Below are positions 43,634-52,685 of a stretch of DNA of 64,000 nucleotides, in pieces; within the stretch, counting starts at the first letter, position 1, and every line of letters begins with the position of its first letter. Both the position numbers and the translations under genes were made by a program. This DNA is from an uncultured Oligoflexales bacterium (GTDB taxonomy: Bacteria; Bdellovibrionota_B; Oligoflexia; Oligoflexales; JAPPIL01): positions 2,572,001 through 2,636,000 of the forward strand of contig OY282434.1 in NCBI GenBank assembly GCA_958296095.1, given 5' to 3'. The notes under the pieces are model-generated. The model did not search any database and had not been told where the DNA came from. It saw nothing but the letters and a program-made list of their open reading frames with translations.

Positions 43634-44908
43634 ATGCCAAGGGGAGTTTACGACAGGAGTAAGATTAAGCGGAAGAAAGCAGTAGCGGCTGGCAAAGCCA
43701 GCAGCAAGAAGAAGCGTGCTCCGTGGGGATCGAAGAGTGGCACTAAGAAGGTGACCAAGAAAACGCGTGCCCCGTGGGGATCGAAGAGCGGCACTAAAAA
43801 GGTGACCAAGAAGCGTGCTCCGTGGGGATCGAAGAGCGGCACTAAGAAGGTCACCAAGAAAACGCGTGCCCCGTGGGGATCGAAGAGCGGCACAAAGAAG
43901 GTGACCAAGAAGCGTGCTCCGTGGGGATCGAAGAGCGGCACTAAAAAGGTGACCAAGAAAACGCGTGCCCCGTGGGGATCGAAGAGCGGCACAAAGAAGA
44001 AGGTCACCAAGAAGCGTGCCCCGTGGGGATCGAAGAGTGGCACTAAAAAGGTGACCAAGAAGCGTGCTCCGTGGGGATCGAAAAGCGGCACGAAGAAGAA
44101 GGTCACCAAGAAAACGCGTGCTCCGTGGGGATCGAAAAGCGGCACTAAAAAGGTGACCAAGAAGCGTGCTCCGTGGGGATCGAAGAGCGGCACAAAGAAG
44201 AAGGTCACCAAGAAGCGTGCCCCGTGGGGATCGAAGAGTGGCACAAAGAAGAAGGTCACCAAGAAGCGTGCCCCGTGGGGATCGAAGAGTGGCACAAAGA
44301 AGAAGGTCACCAAGAAGCGTGCCCCGTGGGGATCGAAAAGCGGCACGAAGAAAAAGGTAGCCAAGAAAACGCGTGCCCCGTGGGGATCAAAGAGTGGCAC
44401 AAAGAAGAAGGTAGCCAAGAAAACGCGTGCCCCGTGGGGATCGAAGAGCGGCACTAAGAAGAAGGTGACCAAGAAAACGCGTGCTCCGTGGGGATCGAAG
44501 AGCGGCACTAAGAAGAAGTCTGCGGCGGATACCAAGACAGTGGGCAAGAGGCGTGGACGGCCACCCAAGACACCTGCCCCTACTCCCGCTGCTGATGAGG
44601 TCAAAGAATCGACTCAGCTTGATTTTGATGATAGCGATGATGATGACGATGATGATGACGATGATTTTGACTTCGACCTTGACGAAGAGCTCAGCGATGA
44701 TGACGACGACGATGATGACGACGATGACGATGATGGTGACGGTAACGGGGATAATTTCTGGACTCAGGGCGAGATTGATTCGGGGGAGAATGATCCCGAT
44801 GAGAAGCTGCTAGCTGAGGAAAAGGATTATTCGGCTACCGATGATGAGGCTGAGTATGGCACTAGTATTGTGACCGACGAAGATCTCACGAGCGGTAGCG
44901 AGAACTGA
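43634..44908 (+). CDS. Basic-repeat/acidic-tail protein with AT-hook
   Basis: 424 residues in three parts. After a leader (MPRGVYDRSKIKRKK), residues 28-297 are sixteen tandem copies of a 16-18 residue unit, RAPWGSKSGTKK(K)VTKK(T), giving a very high Lys/Arg content with one Trp per unit. Next is a GKRRGRPPKTPAP segment, an AT-hook core (RGRP) for the DNA minor groove. The last 90 residues are Asp-rich, with runs of 8-13 acidic residues. Such segregated charge resembles histone H1-like and nucleoplasmin-like proteins; a nucleoid-organising or phase-separating DNA-binding role is inference. The start ATG follows GGGAG by five bases. Confidence 0.85.
   Translation: MPRGVYDRSKIKRKKAVAAGKASSKKKRAPWGSKSGTKKVTKKTRAPWGSKSGTKKVTKKRAPWGSKSGTKKVTKKTRAPWGSKSGTKKVTKKRAPWGSKSGTKKVTKKTRAPWGSKSGTKKKVTKKRAPWGSKSGTKKVTKKRAPWGSKSGTKKKVTKKTRAPWGSKSGTKKVTKKRAPWGSKSGTKKKVTKKRAPWGSKSGTKKKVTKKRAPWGSKSGTKKKVTKKRAPWGSKSGTKKKVAKKTRAPWGSKSGTKKKVAKKTRAPWGSKSGTKKKVTKKTRAPWGSKSGTKKKSAADTKTVGKRRGRPPKTPAPTPAADEVKESTQLDFDDSDDDDDDDDDDFDFDLDEELSDDDDDDDDDDDDDGDGNGDNFWTQGEIDSGENDPDEKLLAEEKDYSATDDEAEYGTSIVTDEDLTSGSEN
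43714..44518 (+). repeat. Tandem coding repeat, sixteen 48-54-base units
   Basis: Units begin at cgtgcYccgtggggatcg and differ by the presence or absence of single Lys and Thr codons, so the period is 48, 51 or 54 bases. Near-identity at the DNA level, including silent positions, points to recent expansion or homogenisation. The reverse strand is open too but is a shadow. Confidence 0.95.
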
Positions 44909-44939
44909 TTTATGGTCGGGGGGCACAGGCCCTCCGACA

Positions 44940-45055
44940 CCAGACACGGCGCGGCGAGCGGAGCTAGAAAGCGGCAAAAAGTCCAGCGAGCGTAGCGAGC
45001 TGGGAAGCGGCAAAGAGCCGCTTAGCCGAGCGATACAAAGAGTCGTGCGGACAAG
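44940..45055 (+). repeat. Short palindromic repeat block 9
   Basis: Only the gagctagaaagcggc/gagcgatacaaagagtcg part of the family is present, between the repeat protein and pfk. No hairpin arm is present. Confidence 0.65.
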
Positions 45056-45075
45056 TTCTATGGAGGTGAACACCG

Positions 45076-46164
45076 GTGAAAAAAATCGCTATTTGCACAG
45101 GGGGCGGGGATTGTCCAGGTTTGAATGCTGTAATTCGGGCTGTGGTTAAGGCAGCTAAGGGTGGCTATGGCTGGCAGGTGTACGGCATCATTGAGAGTAT
45201 CAATGGCTTGTTGTCTTCACCACCGAAGTATCGTGAGTTGTCGATGCAGGATGTTACCCACATCTTGACGCAGGGTGGCACGATTTTATCAACCTCCAAC
45301 CGCGGTTCGCCGTTTTCTGACGACGAGCAAGGGCTAGCAAACATGGCTCGTTGCAAAGATAATTTTCGTAATCTTGGTCTTGATGCCTTGATCATCGTGG
45401 GAGGTGAAGGGTCGCAGTATATGGCTTCGGTGTTATTGAAGGCAGGCCTGCCAGTCATTGGCGTGCCCAAAACGATCGATCGTGACTTGCCTGGCACGGA
45501 GGAGACGGTGGGCTTTCATACTGCGGTTGAGATTGCTGCTGATGCTGCGGTGCGCTTACAAACAACGGCGGAATCGCATGATCGTATCATGATTCTGGAA
45601 GTCATGGGGCGGCACACGGGGCACATTGCCCTGCATGCTGGCTTGTCGGGGGCCGCTAACATTATCCTTATCCCTGAGATTCCTTTTGAGTATCCAGAGA
45701 TAATACGCAAGATTGAGGAACGTAAGGCACTCGGTCGTTTTTTCAGTCTTATCGTTGTCGCTGAAGGTGCACAGGAGAAGGGTGGCGATCAGATCTATCG
45801 CCTGGCCAGCGATGGACGTAAGTTGTTGGGTGGAATTTCAGCGCAAATTTCCGAGCGTCTCTTCGCCGACACCAGCATTGAGACACGGGTGACGGTGTTG
45901 GGACATACACAACGTGGCGGCACACCTTCGCCCTACGATCGCAACATCGCGACGCTGTTTGGCTGTCATGCGGTGGAGTTGATTGAGCGGGGTGAGTTCG
46001 GTCGGCTTGTCCGTATGCAAGCAGGCAAGACGAGCGATGTTAGCTACGAGGTTGCTGAACGGGGGAGTTTTTCTCCCTTACCTTTGGACAGTGATTACAT
46101 CAGAAGTGCGGAAGCTATCGGCACTTGTCTTGGTCGTAAGCTTGCCTTCCGCGCGAGCGCTTAG
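45076..46164 (+). CDS. pfkA: 6-phosphofructokinase family, altered nucleotide-site motifs
   Basis: 362 residues from GTG 45076, seven bases after GGAGGTG. Phosphorylates fructose 6-phosphate in glycolysis. The family core is clear: CTGGGDCPGLNAVIRAV, VPKTID (residues 131-136), EVMGRHTGHIAL and TVLGHTQRGGTPS. Two positions are unusual: GGEGSQ replaces the common GGDGS, and PKTIDRD replaces PKTIDND. Glu at the first site is known from some mixed or PPi-type subgroups, so the phosphoryl donor (ATP or pyrophosphate) is uncertain. tpiA in the same window belongs to the same pathway but is far away. Confidence 0.92.
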   Translation: MKKIAICTGGGDCPGLNAVIRAVVKAAKGGYGWQVYGIIESINGLLSSPPKYRELSMQDVTHILTQGGTILSTSNRGSPFSDDEQGLANMARCKDNFRNLGLDALIIVGGEGSQYMASVLLKAGLPVIGVPKTIDRDLPGTEETVGFHTAVEIAADAAVRLQTTAESHDRIMILEVMGRHTGHIALHAGLSGAANIILIPEIPFEYPEIIRKIEERKALGRFFSLIVVAEGAQEKGGDQIYRLASDGRKLLGGISAQISERLFADTSIETRVTVLGHTQRGGTPSPYDRNIATLFGCHAVELIERGEFGRLVRMQAGKTSDVSYEVAERGSFSPLPLDSDYIRSAEAIGTCLGRKLAFRASA

Positions 46165-46221
46165 CCCCTCAGTCTTTACAGTTGCAGCCGCGAGCTTGGC
46201 ATCGCGTTGGGGAGATAGGGG

Positions 46222-46572
46222 ATGCGAATAGTTTGCTGTGGTTACTTGATTGTCTTGTTCCTCAGCGCGGCTGCTATACTGCGGCAGTATCGGCACGAGT
46301 TGGCCGATGTTGTGCAGTTGCGAGCTAACTTAGCGCAGATGCCCGCCGCGACCTTGCGGTCTTTTTGTGCGCGCGAACGCACTAAGGTAAGGCTACTGGC
46401 TTTGCAATGTCAGCAGCGGATTGCCACCCGGCAACGTGCCGATGTCTGTACGGTTGCCGCGAGCTTGTCGCCACTCCCGCGCCGCTACTACTACTTGCAA
46501 CTCGATTGCCGCTTGCAGAGCCGCTGGTTGCATGTGCCGTTGCCAAAGATGCACTACGTTGTCTTTAGCTGA
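46222..46572 (+). CDS. Small membrane-anchored protein, unknown
   Basis: 116 residues from ATG 46222 with GGGGAGATAGGGG upstream. One N-terminal hydrophobic segment (CGYLIVLFLSAAAIL) acts as signal or anchor, followed by an Arg/Cys-rich domain with four cysteines (SFCARER, ALQCQQR, ADVCTV, QLDCRLQ) that could form disulfides. No family recognised. It lies between pfkA and the alternative complex III operon, same direction. Confidence 0.6.
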   Translation: MRIVCCGYLIVLFLSAAAILRQYRHELADVVQLRANLAQMPAATLRSFCARERTKVRLLALQCQQRIATRQRADVCTVAASLSPLPRRYYYLQLDCRLQSRWLHVPLPKMHYVVFS

Positions 46573-46683
46573 ACTTGATTTTGCCAGGCAAGCCGCATGC
46601 CAGGTCCTGGTCTCTTTTGCGCGACTGTGGTTGGGGTAGCTGAAGAATTTTTTGTTGCGAGACACTGCACAAGCTAGTAGGGT

Positions 46684-47229
46684 GTGGCGTTCAAAATTTG
46701 CCTGTGGTTGTCGTTGCGCTGTCAGTTGTGCATTGCTGTCGTGTTGTTCTTCGCCGAGCCGGCCGCGGCGTGGTGGATGTGGACGCCTGGCGATACGGTT
46801 GATAACGTTGGTTATAAGCCCAAACAGCCGATTGCCTTCAGCCATCAACTGCACAGCGAGGAACACAAGATCCAGTGTGAGTACTGCCACGCGGGGGCGC
46901 GGCGTTCACCGGTAGCAGGCATTCCGCCACTCAACACCTGTATGGGGTGTCACAAGTTTGTCGCCACTGCTAAAGACCCGATTAAGTTCATCGCCGCCCG
47001 TTACCAAGCCAATCAACCTATCAAGTGGACGAAGGTGCATGACTTGCCTGACTTCGTGCGTTTCTCACACCAAGTGCATGGGTTGGCGAAGATTAGTTGT
47101 CAGGAGTGTCATGGCAAGGTTGAAAAAATGGGTGTGGCTGTGCAAAAAGCACCTCTGCAGATGGGATGGTGCGTTGATTGTCATCGTCAGAAAAAGGCGA
47201 GCATCGCCTGCTTGACTTGTCACTATTGA
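46684..47229 (+). CDS. actA: Alternative complex III pentahaem cytochrome c subunit
   Basis: 181 residues. A signal peptide (CIAVVLFFAEPAAA) and five C-x-x-C-H haem sites are visible: CEYCH, CMGCH, CQECH, CVDCH and CLTCH, the last at the very C-terminus. The distal histidines in FSHQLH and FSHQVH are probable axial ligands. It matches ActA, which passes electrons within alternative complex III from quinol oxidation to a cytochrome acceptor. The start is GTG 46684. First gene of a six-gene operon; actB starts nine bases after its stop codon. Confidence 0.92.
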   Translation: MAFKICLWLSLRCQLCIAVVLFFAEPAAAWWMWTPGDTVDNVGYKPKQPIAFSHQLHSEEHKIQCEYCHAGARRSPVAGIPPLNTCMGCHKFVATAKDPIKFIAARYQANQPIKWTKVHDLPDFVRFSHQVHGLAKISCQECHGKVEKMGVAVQKAPLQMGWCVDCHRQKKASIACLTCHY

Positions 47230-47237
47230 GGATAGAA

Positions 47238-50200
47238 GTGCCGCAAAACCAACGCTATTCGCTTGCCGACGATGTATGTGCCGACGTTGCCGCGTCGCCC
47301 GAAACGGAAAAAAACACCAAGGCTGCACTAGGCCGCAGAGATTTTCTCAAATACTTCAGTGCTGGTGTGGCACTTGCTTCCTCGTCTTGTGTGCGTCGCC
47401 CCGCTGAACACGCCATCCCCTACGTCGATCAGCCCGTCGATCAAGTGCCTGGGGTGGCCACGTATTATGCCACGACCTGCAGCGGCTGTGCCTCTGGCTG
47501 TGGCATCAACGTCAAAACCCGCGCCGGTCGCCCCGTTAAGATTGAAGGCAACCCCGACCACCGCAGCACAGGCGGGGCACTATGCCCGCTGGGACAAGCC
47601 GCACTGCAAGGTCTTTACCACCCCGAACGTCGTCCGCAACCACTGGTGCGGCGTGGCGATCAGCTGGGAGAAGTTAGCTGGGACGATGTTTACCTGCACC
47701 TCAGCTCACGCTTGAACACTAACAAAGTCGGAATTTTTACCGGCGGCACAACTGGGCATCGCGCGGAATTTTTGCAAGAATTTTTGCAAAAGCTCGGTGC
47801 ACCACGGGAAAATCTCTATCGCTATGAGCCTAATCTTCTCTACGCGCACGTAGCTGACGCGCACCAGCGGGCTTTTGGGCGTTACGTCATCCCGCGTTGT
47901 GATTTCACCGCCGCCGAACTGATCGTTGGCATTGGCAGCGATTTTCTCGATCAAGGCTTAGCTAGAGTCGCTTATGCCAAAAATTTCAGTGCCGCACGTG
48001 ACCTCAACCGCGAGCACCCTGCACAACTCGTGCAGCTGGAGTCAACGTTAAGTCTGACAGGTGCACGTGCCGACGAGCGTATCGTTATCGCACCTGGCAC
48101 TGAAATTGACGTAGCCCTGGCGCTCGCCCAGGCACTGTATCGGCAGCCGCAAGCACAGGGGGGTGTGGCCGAACGCCAAAAAATCGCCGCCCTGTTACAA
48201 CAACATCAAGTTGCCCTTGCTCCGGACTTGCAGCAGCACATTGCCACACTTGCCGTCCAGCTGGTGCAGAAGCCCTCAGTCGTTTTGTGCGGAGGCAGTC
48301 ACACCTTCGATGCCAACGCCGCGGCTTTGCAACAGATCGCCATTGCCATCAATATCCTCTGTGGTGCTTACGAAAATGCGCTCAGCGTGCAACGTGGCTG
48401 GCAAATTCCACCTGTTGGCAGCGATGACTTGCAACGTTTCAGTCGTGATGTGGCACAACTAGATGTGTTGTTCGTCATCGACAGCGATCCACTCTTTACC
48501 TTGCCCGCGGCATTTGGCTGGGCCGAAAAAATAAAAAACGTTAAGCACGTTATTTCGATGCAAGCCTTTCCAGTTGCGACTGACAGCCTGGCAACGCATG
48601 TCTTGCCCGTGCATCATTTTCTTGAAGCTTGGGGCGATGCCCAGACACATGCAGGTCAATGGACGACACAACAGCCGGTGGTGCGGCCGCTGACCGATAG
48701 CCGCCAGGCCGAGGATGTGCTGCTGTGGTTGTTGGCGACGGTTAAAAAACCACTGCCCTATGCGGACTATCGTTCCTATCTGCGCCAGCGTTGGCAGGCG
48801 TGGCATGATTTGCAAGGAGATGGTAAGGATTTTGCCAAATTTTATCACACGACCCTGACGCGAGGGACGTTTACCCACCAGAAACAGCAGGCACGGCGCG
48901 AGTTGCGTGCTTTTGAGGTCAAGGTGCAGCAAGTGCCCGCGGGCTTGAAACTCACCGCACCACTCGACAATCGTTTGCACGACGGGCGGGGGGCACACTT
49001 GCCTGTGTTGCAGGAAGTTGGTGACAGCTTGACCACGATTGCTTGGGACACGTGGGTGGCGTTGAGCATCAAGACTGCGGCGCGGCTTGGCTTGCGGCGT
49101 AACGATGTCTTGCAGCTGAAGACGGCTAGCGGGGTCTTGCGTGCCGCGTTGTTTCCTTTGCCGGGCCTGCACGATGACGCGGTGGTGGTGCCGCGTGGCA
49201 ATGGGCATAGACATGGGTTCAGTAAAGTTACCGATGGCATTGGCGTTGATCCGCTGGTTGTGTGCGCGGTGGCTGAGGGCTTGCCGTTGACGGCGGCGCT
49301 GCCAGTGACTTTAACCCGCACCGGCAAAACGTATCGTTTAGCGGCGATGCAGAAGGAGAATAAGCTGGGTGACCGCGGTGACATCGTAAAAAGTCTCAGC
49401 CTGGCACAACTGCGGCAACACCAGAATAAGGTGCGTGATCTCGATGCCGTGCCTGACCTTTATCCAAAGCTTGAGGAAGGTGAGCATCGCTGGGGCCTGA
49501 GCGTTGATTTGCACAAGTGCATTGGCTGCTCGGCTTGCATGGTAGCCTGTGCACAGGAGAACAATGTGCCGCAGGTGGGGCGCAGTCAAGTGGCGATGGG
49601 ACGGGAGATGCATTGGATTCGTCTTGATCGTTACTTTAGCGGTGATGCAGATAAGCCGCGGGTCACGATGCAGCCGATGATGTGCCAGCAGTGTAATCAT
49701 GCTCCGTGTGAAGCGGTCTGCCCTGTCTATGCTACGACGCACGATGCGGAAGGCATCAATGCCATGACTTACAACCGCTGCGTGGGTACCCGCTATTGTG
49801 CCAATGCCTGTCCTTACAAGGTGCGGCGCTTCAATTGGTGGACGCACAAGTGGAATGTCATCGACGCTAAGGACTACAACCGCAATCCTCGTGCCCTGAA
49901 CCCTGACGTGACGGTGCGCACCCGTGGGGTGATGGAGAAGTGCAATTTCTGTTATCAACGTATTCGTGATGGCAAACATCAGGCGAAGATGGCAGGTCGA
50001 GCGGTGCAAGATGGAGAGATCAAAACTGCTTGTCAGGAGACTTGCCCTGCGGATGCGATTACTTTTGGCAATTTGCTAGATGCAGGCAGTAAGATCACGC
50101 AGCAGCGGCGCGACTATCGGGCCTATTTAGCCCTCGGTGGCTACCCTGACATCAAGGAGTATGGTTTGAAAACGTTGCCCAACGTCAGTTACTTGGCTGA

Positions 50201-50240
50201 GGTGACGTTGCAGGAGGAGGGTAGCGATGAGCACGGCTGA
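47238..50240 (+). CDS. actB: Alternative complex III Fe-S/molybdopterin-like subunit
   Basis: 1000 residues from GTG 47238, six bases after GAGG. A twin-arginine type leader (GRRDFLKYFSAG, residues 32-43) precedes ALASSSC, which may be lipidated. The long domain is of the molybdopterin oxidoreductase type (TTCSGCASGCGINVKTRAG), with no cofactor expected in this family. From about residue 756 there is a ferredoxin domain with cysteine clusters CIGCSACMVAC, CQQCNHAPCEAVC, CVGTRYCANAC and CNFC...CQETC. It carries the Fe-S wire of the complex on the periplasmic side. Overlaps actC by 14 bases. Confidence 0.93.
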   Translation: MPQNQRYSLADDVCADVAASPETEKNTKAALGRRDFLKYFSAGVALASSSCVRRPAEHAIPYVDQPVDQVPGVATYYATTCSGCASGCGINVKTRAGRPVKIEGNPDHRSTGGALCPLGQAALQGLYHPERRPQPLVRRGDQLGEVSWDDVYLHLSSRLNTNKVGIFTGGTTGHRAEFLQEFLQKLGAPRENLYRYEPNLLYAHVADAHQRAFGRYVIPRCDFTAAELIVGIGSDFLDQGLARVAYAKNFSAARDLNREHPAQLVQLESTLSLTGARADERIVIAPGTEIDVALALAQALYRQPQAQGGVAERQKIAALLQQHQVALAPDLQQHIATLAVQLVQKPSVVLCGGSHTFDANAAALQQIAIAINILCGAYENALSVQRGWQIPPVGSDDLQRFSRDVAQLDVLFVIDSDPLFTLPAAFGWAEKIKNVKHVISMQAFPVATDSLATHVLPVHHFLEAWGDAQTHAGQWTTQQPVVRPLTDSRQAEDVLLWLLATVKKPLPYADYRSYLRQRWQAWHDLQGDGKDFAKFYHTTLTRGTFTHQKQQARRELRAFEVKVQQVPAGLKLTAPLDNRLHDGRGAHLPVLQEVGDSLTTIAWDTWVALSIKTAARLGLRRNDVLQLKTASGVLRAALFPLPGLHDDAVVVPRGNGHRHGFSKVTDGIGVDPLVVCAVAEGLPLTAALPVTLTRTGKTYRLAAMQKENKLGDRGDIVKSLSLAQLRQHQNKVRDLDAVPDLYPKLEEGEHRWGLSVDLHKCIGCSACMVACAQENNVPQVGRSQVAMGREMHWIRLDRYFSGDADKPRVTMQPMMCQQCNHAPCEAVCPVYATTHDAEGINAMTYNRCVGTRYCANACPYKVRRFNWWTHKWNVIDAKDYNRNPRALNPDVTVRTRGVMEKCNFCYQRIRDGKHQAKMAGRAVQDGEIKTACQETCPADAITFGNLLDAGSKITQQRRDYRAYLALGGYPDIKEYGLKTLPNVSYLAEVTLQEEGSDEHG

Positions 50241-51579
50241 AGCAGGCTGGAAACGCACCATCTCGGATGTCAACGATGGCATTCTCGTCAATACACGCCG
50301 TCCGCATCCTGCTTTCTATGTAGCACTGTTTCTTGCCGCCGCCTGTCTAGTTCTCGGTGCCGTGTTGTGGGTTGTCCAGATAACTCTGGGCATGGGCATG
50401 GCAGGCTTGAACAGTCCTGTTTACTGGGGTGTGTATATTACCAATTTTGTTTTTTGGGTTGGTATTGGGCATGCGGGCACCTTGATTTCGGCGATTTTAT
50501 TTTTATTTCGGGCGAAGTGGCGCAACAGCGTTAACCGTAGTGCGGAAGCGATGACGATTTTTGCAGTGATGAGTGCAGGCTTGTTTCCGCTCATTCACGT
50601 CGGGCGGGTGTGGTTGGCCGCGTATTGGATGTTGCCGTTACCGAACACCAATAATCTTTGGATTAATTTTCGTTCACCGTTGATTTGGGATGTCTTTGCC
50701 ATTTCAACTTATCTCATCGTCTCGCTGTTGTTTTGGTATATGGGCATGGTGCCCGACCTGGCGTCGTTGCGCGATCGCTGTCGTGGCTTCAAGCGGCTCG
50801 TCTACGGCGTTATGTCGTTCGGTTGGCGGGGCACCGCGCGGCAGTGGCATCACTATGAGACGGGCTATGCTTTTCTCGCCGCGCTGGCAACGCCGCTGGT
50901 GTTATCGGTGCACAGTGTGGTGTCGTGGGACTTTGCTATGTCAATTCAGCCTGGCTGGCACACGACAATCTTTCCCCCGTATTTTGTTGCGGGGGCAATT
51001 CTGTCGGGTTGTGCGATGGTTTACACCTTGCTAGTGCCGGTGCGGTGGATGTTTAACTTGCAGGAATTTATTCGTGAGAGTCACCTCGATGCCTTGTTGA
51101 AGCTGACGTTATTGACTTCTACGATTGTTTTCTATGCGTATGCGGTGGAATTTTTTATCGCCTGGTATAGTGGCAACATCTACGAGCAGGAAATTTTTGC
51201 CAAGCGCTTGAGCGGGCCGTATGCTTTTTATTTTTGGGTCATGGTCTTCTGCAATTGTCTCTTCCCGCTGGCGTTTTGGGCGCGGCGGGCACGAGCCCAT
51301 GTGCCGACGGCGTTTGTAATCTGCCTGCTGGTCAACGTCGGCATGTGGTTTGAGCGTTACAACATCATTGTCTCTAGTCTGGTGGAAGATTTCGTGCCTG
51401 GCTCGTGGGGACACTATGAACCGTCGTGGACGGAGATGATTATTACCTTAGGTAGTTTCGGCTGGTTTTTCTTTTGGTTTTTAATTTTCTGTCGCTATTT
51501 TCCCATCGTGTCGTTGTCGGAATTGAAGCTGATTATGCCGCCACCGTTGCGAGGCAAGTCTGGAGGTGGAAGTGGCTAG
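50227..51579 (+). CDS. actC: Alternative complex III NrfD-like quinol-binding subunit
   Basis: 450 residues, about ten membrane helices. Contains the conserved NrfD/PsrC features of ActC: SPVYWGVYITNFVFWVGIGH near the second helix, and FPLIHVGRVWLAAYW. Together with ActF it forms the membrane core in which quinol is oxidised. The start lies inside the end of actB, so they are translationally coupled. Confidence 0.93.
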   Translation: MSTAEAGWKRTISDVNDGILVNTRRPHPAFYVALFLAAACLVLGAVLWVVQITLGMGMAGLNSPVYWGVYITNFVFWVGIGHAGTLISAILFLFRAKWRNSVNRSAEAMTIFAVMSAGLFPLIHVGRVWLAAYWMLPLPNTNNLWINFRSPLIWDVFAISTYLIVSLLFWYMGMVPDLASLRDRCRGFKRLVYGVMSFGWRGTARQWHHYETGYAFLAALATPLVLSVHSVVSWDFAMSIQPGWHTTIFPPYFVAGAILSGCAMVYTLLVPVRWMFNLQEFIRESHLDALLKLTLLTSTIVFYAYAVEFFIAWYSGNIYEQEIFAKRLSGPYAFYFWVMVFCNCLFPLAFWARRARAHVPTAFVICLLVNVGMWFERYNIIVSSLVEDFVPGSWGHYEPSWTEMIITLGSFGWFFFWFLIFCRYFPIVSLSELKLIMPPPLRGKSGGGSG

Positions 51580-51588
51580 GATACTTGT

Positions 51589-52116
51589 ATGTTAACGGCG
51601 CTGAAGGAGAAACCGCCCCGCAAGGGTGTCTACGCCCTGTTTGAATATCTTGATGATACCATTGCTGTTATTGAGCGCTTGCGCGCTGACCGCGATGAGC
51701 CGCAGTTCGATGTCTTCACGCCCACCTACTATCACGAACTCGAAGCCGCACTAGGCTATAAACCGAGCGGCGTGCGCTGGTTTACCTTGACCGGGGCATT
51801 ACTGGGGGTGACCTTGGGGTTTGCCTTGTGCCTGCTGACCGATTACGACTGGCCGCTGGTTGTGGGTGGCAAGACCGCGGGGGTGTATTCGTTGCCTGCG
51901 TATGTGGTGATTGGCTTTGAGATGACGATTTTGCTGGGTGCGATTGGCACGATTTTGGGCATGTTATGGTTGGGCAAAGTGCCGAATCCCAAAGGACAGA
52001 TCTACAGCACGGCGACGACGGACGATCGCTTTGGCATCTTCGTCTACGATGTCGTTGAAGACAGCGAGCTGGCCCGACTGTTGCGGGAGAAGGGCGAAAC
52101 ACAGGTGTATAGTTGA
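51589..52116 (+). CDS. actD: Alternative complex III membrane subunit ActD
   Basis: 175 residues with two membrane helices (GALLGVTLGFALCLL and IGFEMTILLGAIGTILGMLWLG) between a soluble N-terminal domain and a short C-terminal domain (YSTATTDDRFGIFV), as in the DUF3341-type ActD subunit. Its stop codon overlaps the actE start by one base. Confidence 0.9.
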   Translation: MLTALKEKPPRKGVYALFEYLDDTIAVIERLRADRDEPQFDVFTPTYYHELEAALGYKPSGVRWFTLTGALLGVTLGFALCLLTDYDWPLVVGGKTAGVYSLPAYVVIGFEMTILLGAIGTILGMLWLGKVPNPKGQIYSTATTDDRFGIFVYDVVEDSELARLLREKGETQVYS

Positions 52117-52685
52117 TGCGCGGCATTCTGACAGATATTTGCGCGGTGGTGGGGGGCAAAAATTTCTGCAGGCCTAGGCATCGGGGTGGGGGGCGAAATT
52201 CCTCACCGCTGGCTGTGCTCATGCTGGCCTGGCTCACGGCTTGCCTCGATCCGACGACAACGAAGTGGCAGTACATGCCAGACATGGCAGATGCCCCGAC
52301 AGTGAAGGCGCAGGAGGATTTTATCGATCCGCCACCGCACAGTGTGGCGCGGGGGGCGGTGTTTTATGCCCCAACCGCGGCAGAGAGTGTGCGGACCGCG
52401 ACGGTAGCGAGGGATGCGGCGCAAGGCAAGCAGTTGTATGAAACTTTCTGTCGTGTCTGTCATGGGGCACAGGGTAAGGGTGGTGGCACGCTCGAACATG
52501 GCTATCCACAGCCGCCGGATATTTCACAGGCGGTGTATCGAGAGCATAAGGACGCGTTTTTCTTCCACCGCATTACCTTCGGTACCGCGATTATGCCAGG
52601 CTACGGGCATGCCATCGACGTAGCCGAGCGCTGGCAGATCGTTTATTATTTGCGTGAATTGCAGGGCGGGCAAGATGCAAGATAA
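52116..52685 (+). CDS. actE: Alternative complex III monohaem cytochrome c lipoprotein
   Basis: 189 residues. The signal segment SPLAVLMLAWLTAC ends in a lipobox cysteine, but it follows an unusually long, Arg/Gly-rich n-region of about 30 residues, so an internal start is possible. One haem site (CRVCHGAQGKGGG) lies near residue 111, with a methionine ligand candidate in the AIMPGYGH segment. The cytochrome c domain is the electron exit of the complex. Overlaps actF by 11 bases. Confidence 0.9.
   Translation: MRGILTDICAVVGGKNFCRPRHRGGGRNSSPLAVLMLAWLTACLDPTTTKWQYMPDMADAPTVKAQEDFIDPPPHSVARGAVFYAPTAAESVRTATVARDAAQGKQLYETFCRVCHGAQGKGGGTLEHGYPQPPDISQAVYREHKDAFFFHRITFGTAIMPGYGHAIDVAERWQIVYYLRELQGGQDAR

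Noticed and set aside
43648-44604. Reverse-strand 318-codon frame opposite the basic-repeat gene
   Set aside because: Its periodicity follows exactly from the forward repeat; it has no ribosome binding site, and the forward frame has a proper start, AT-hook and acidic tail.
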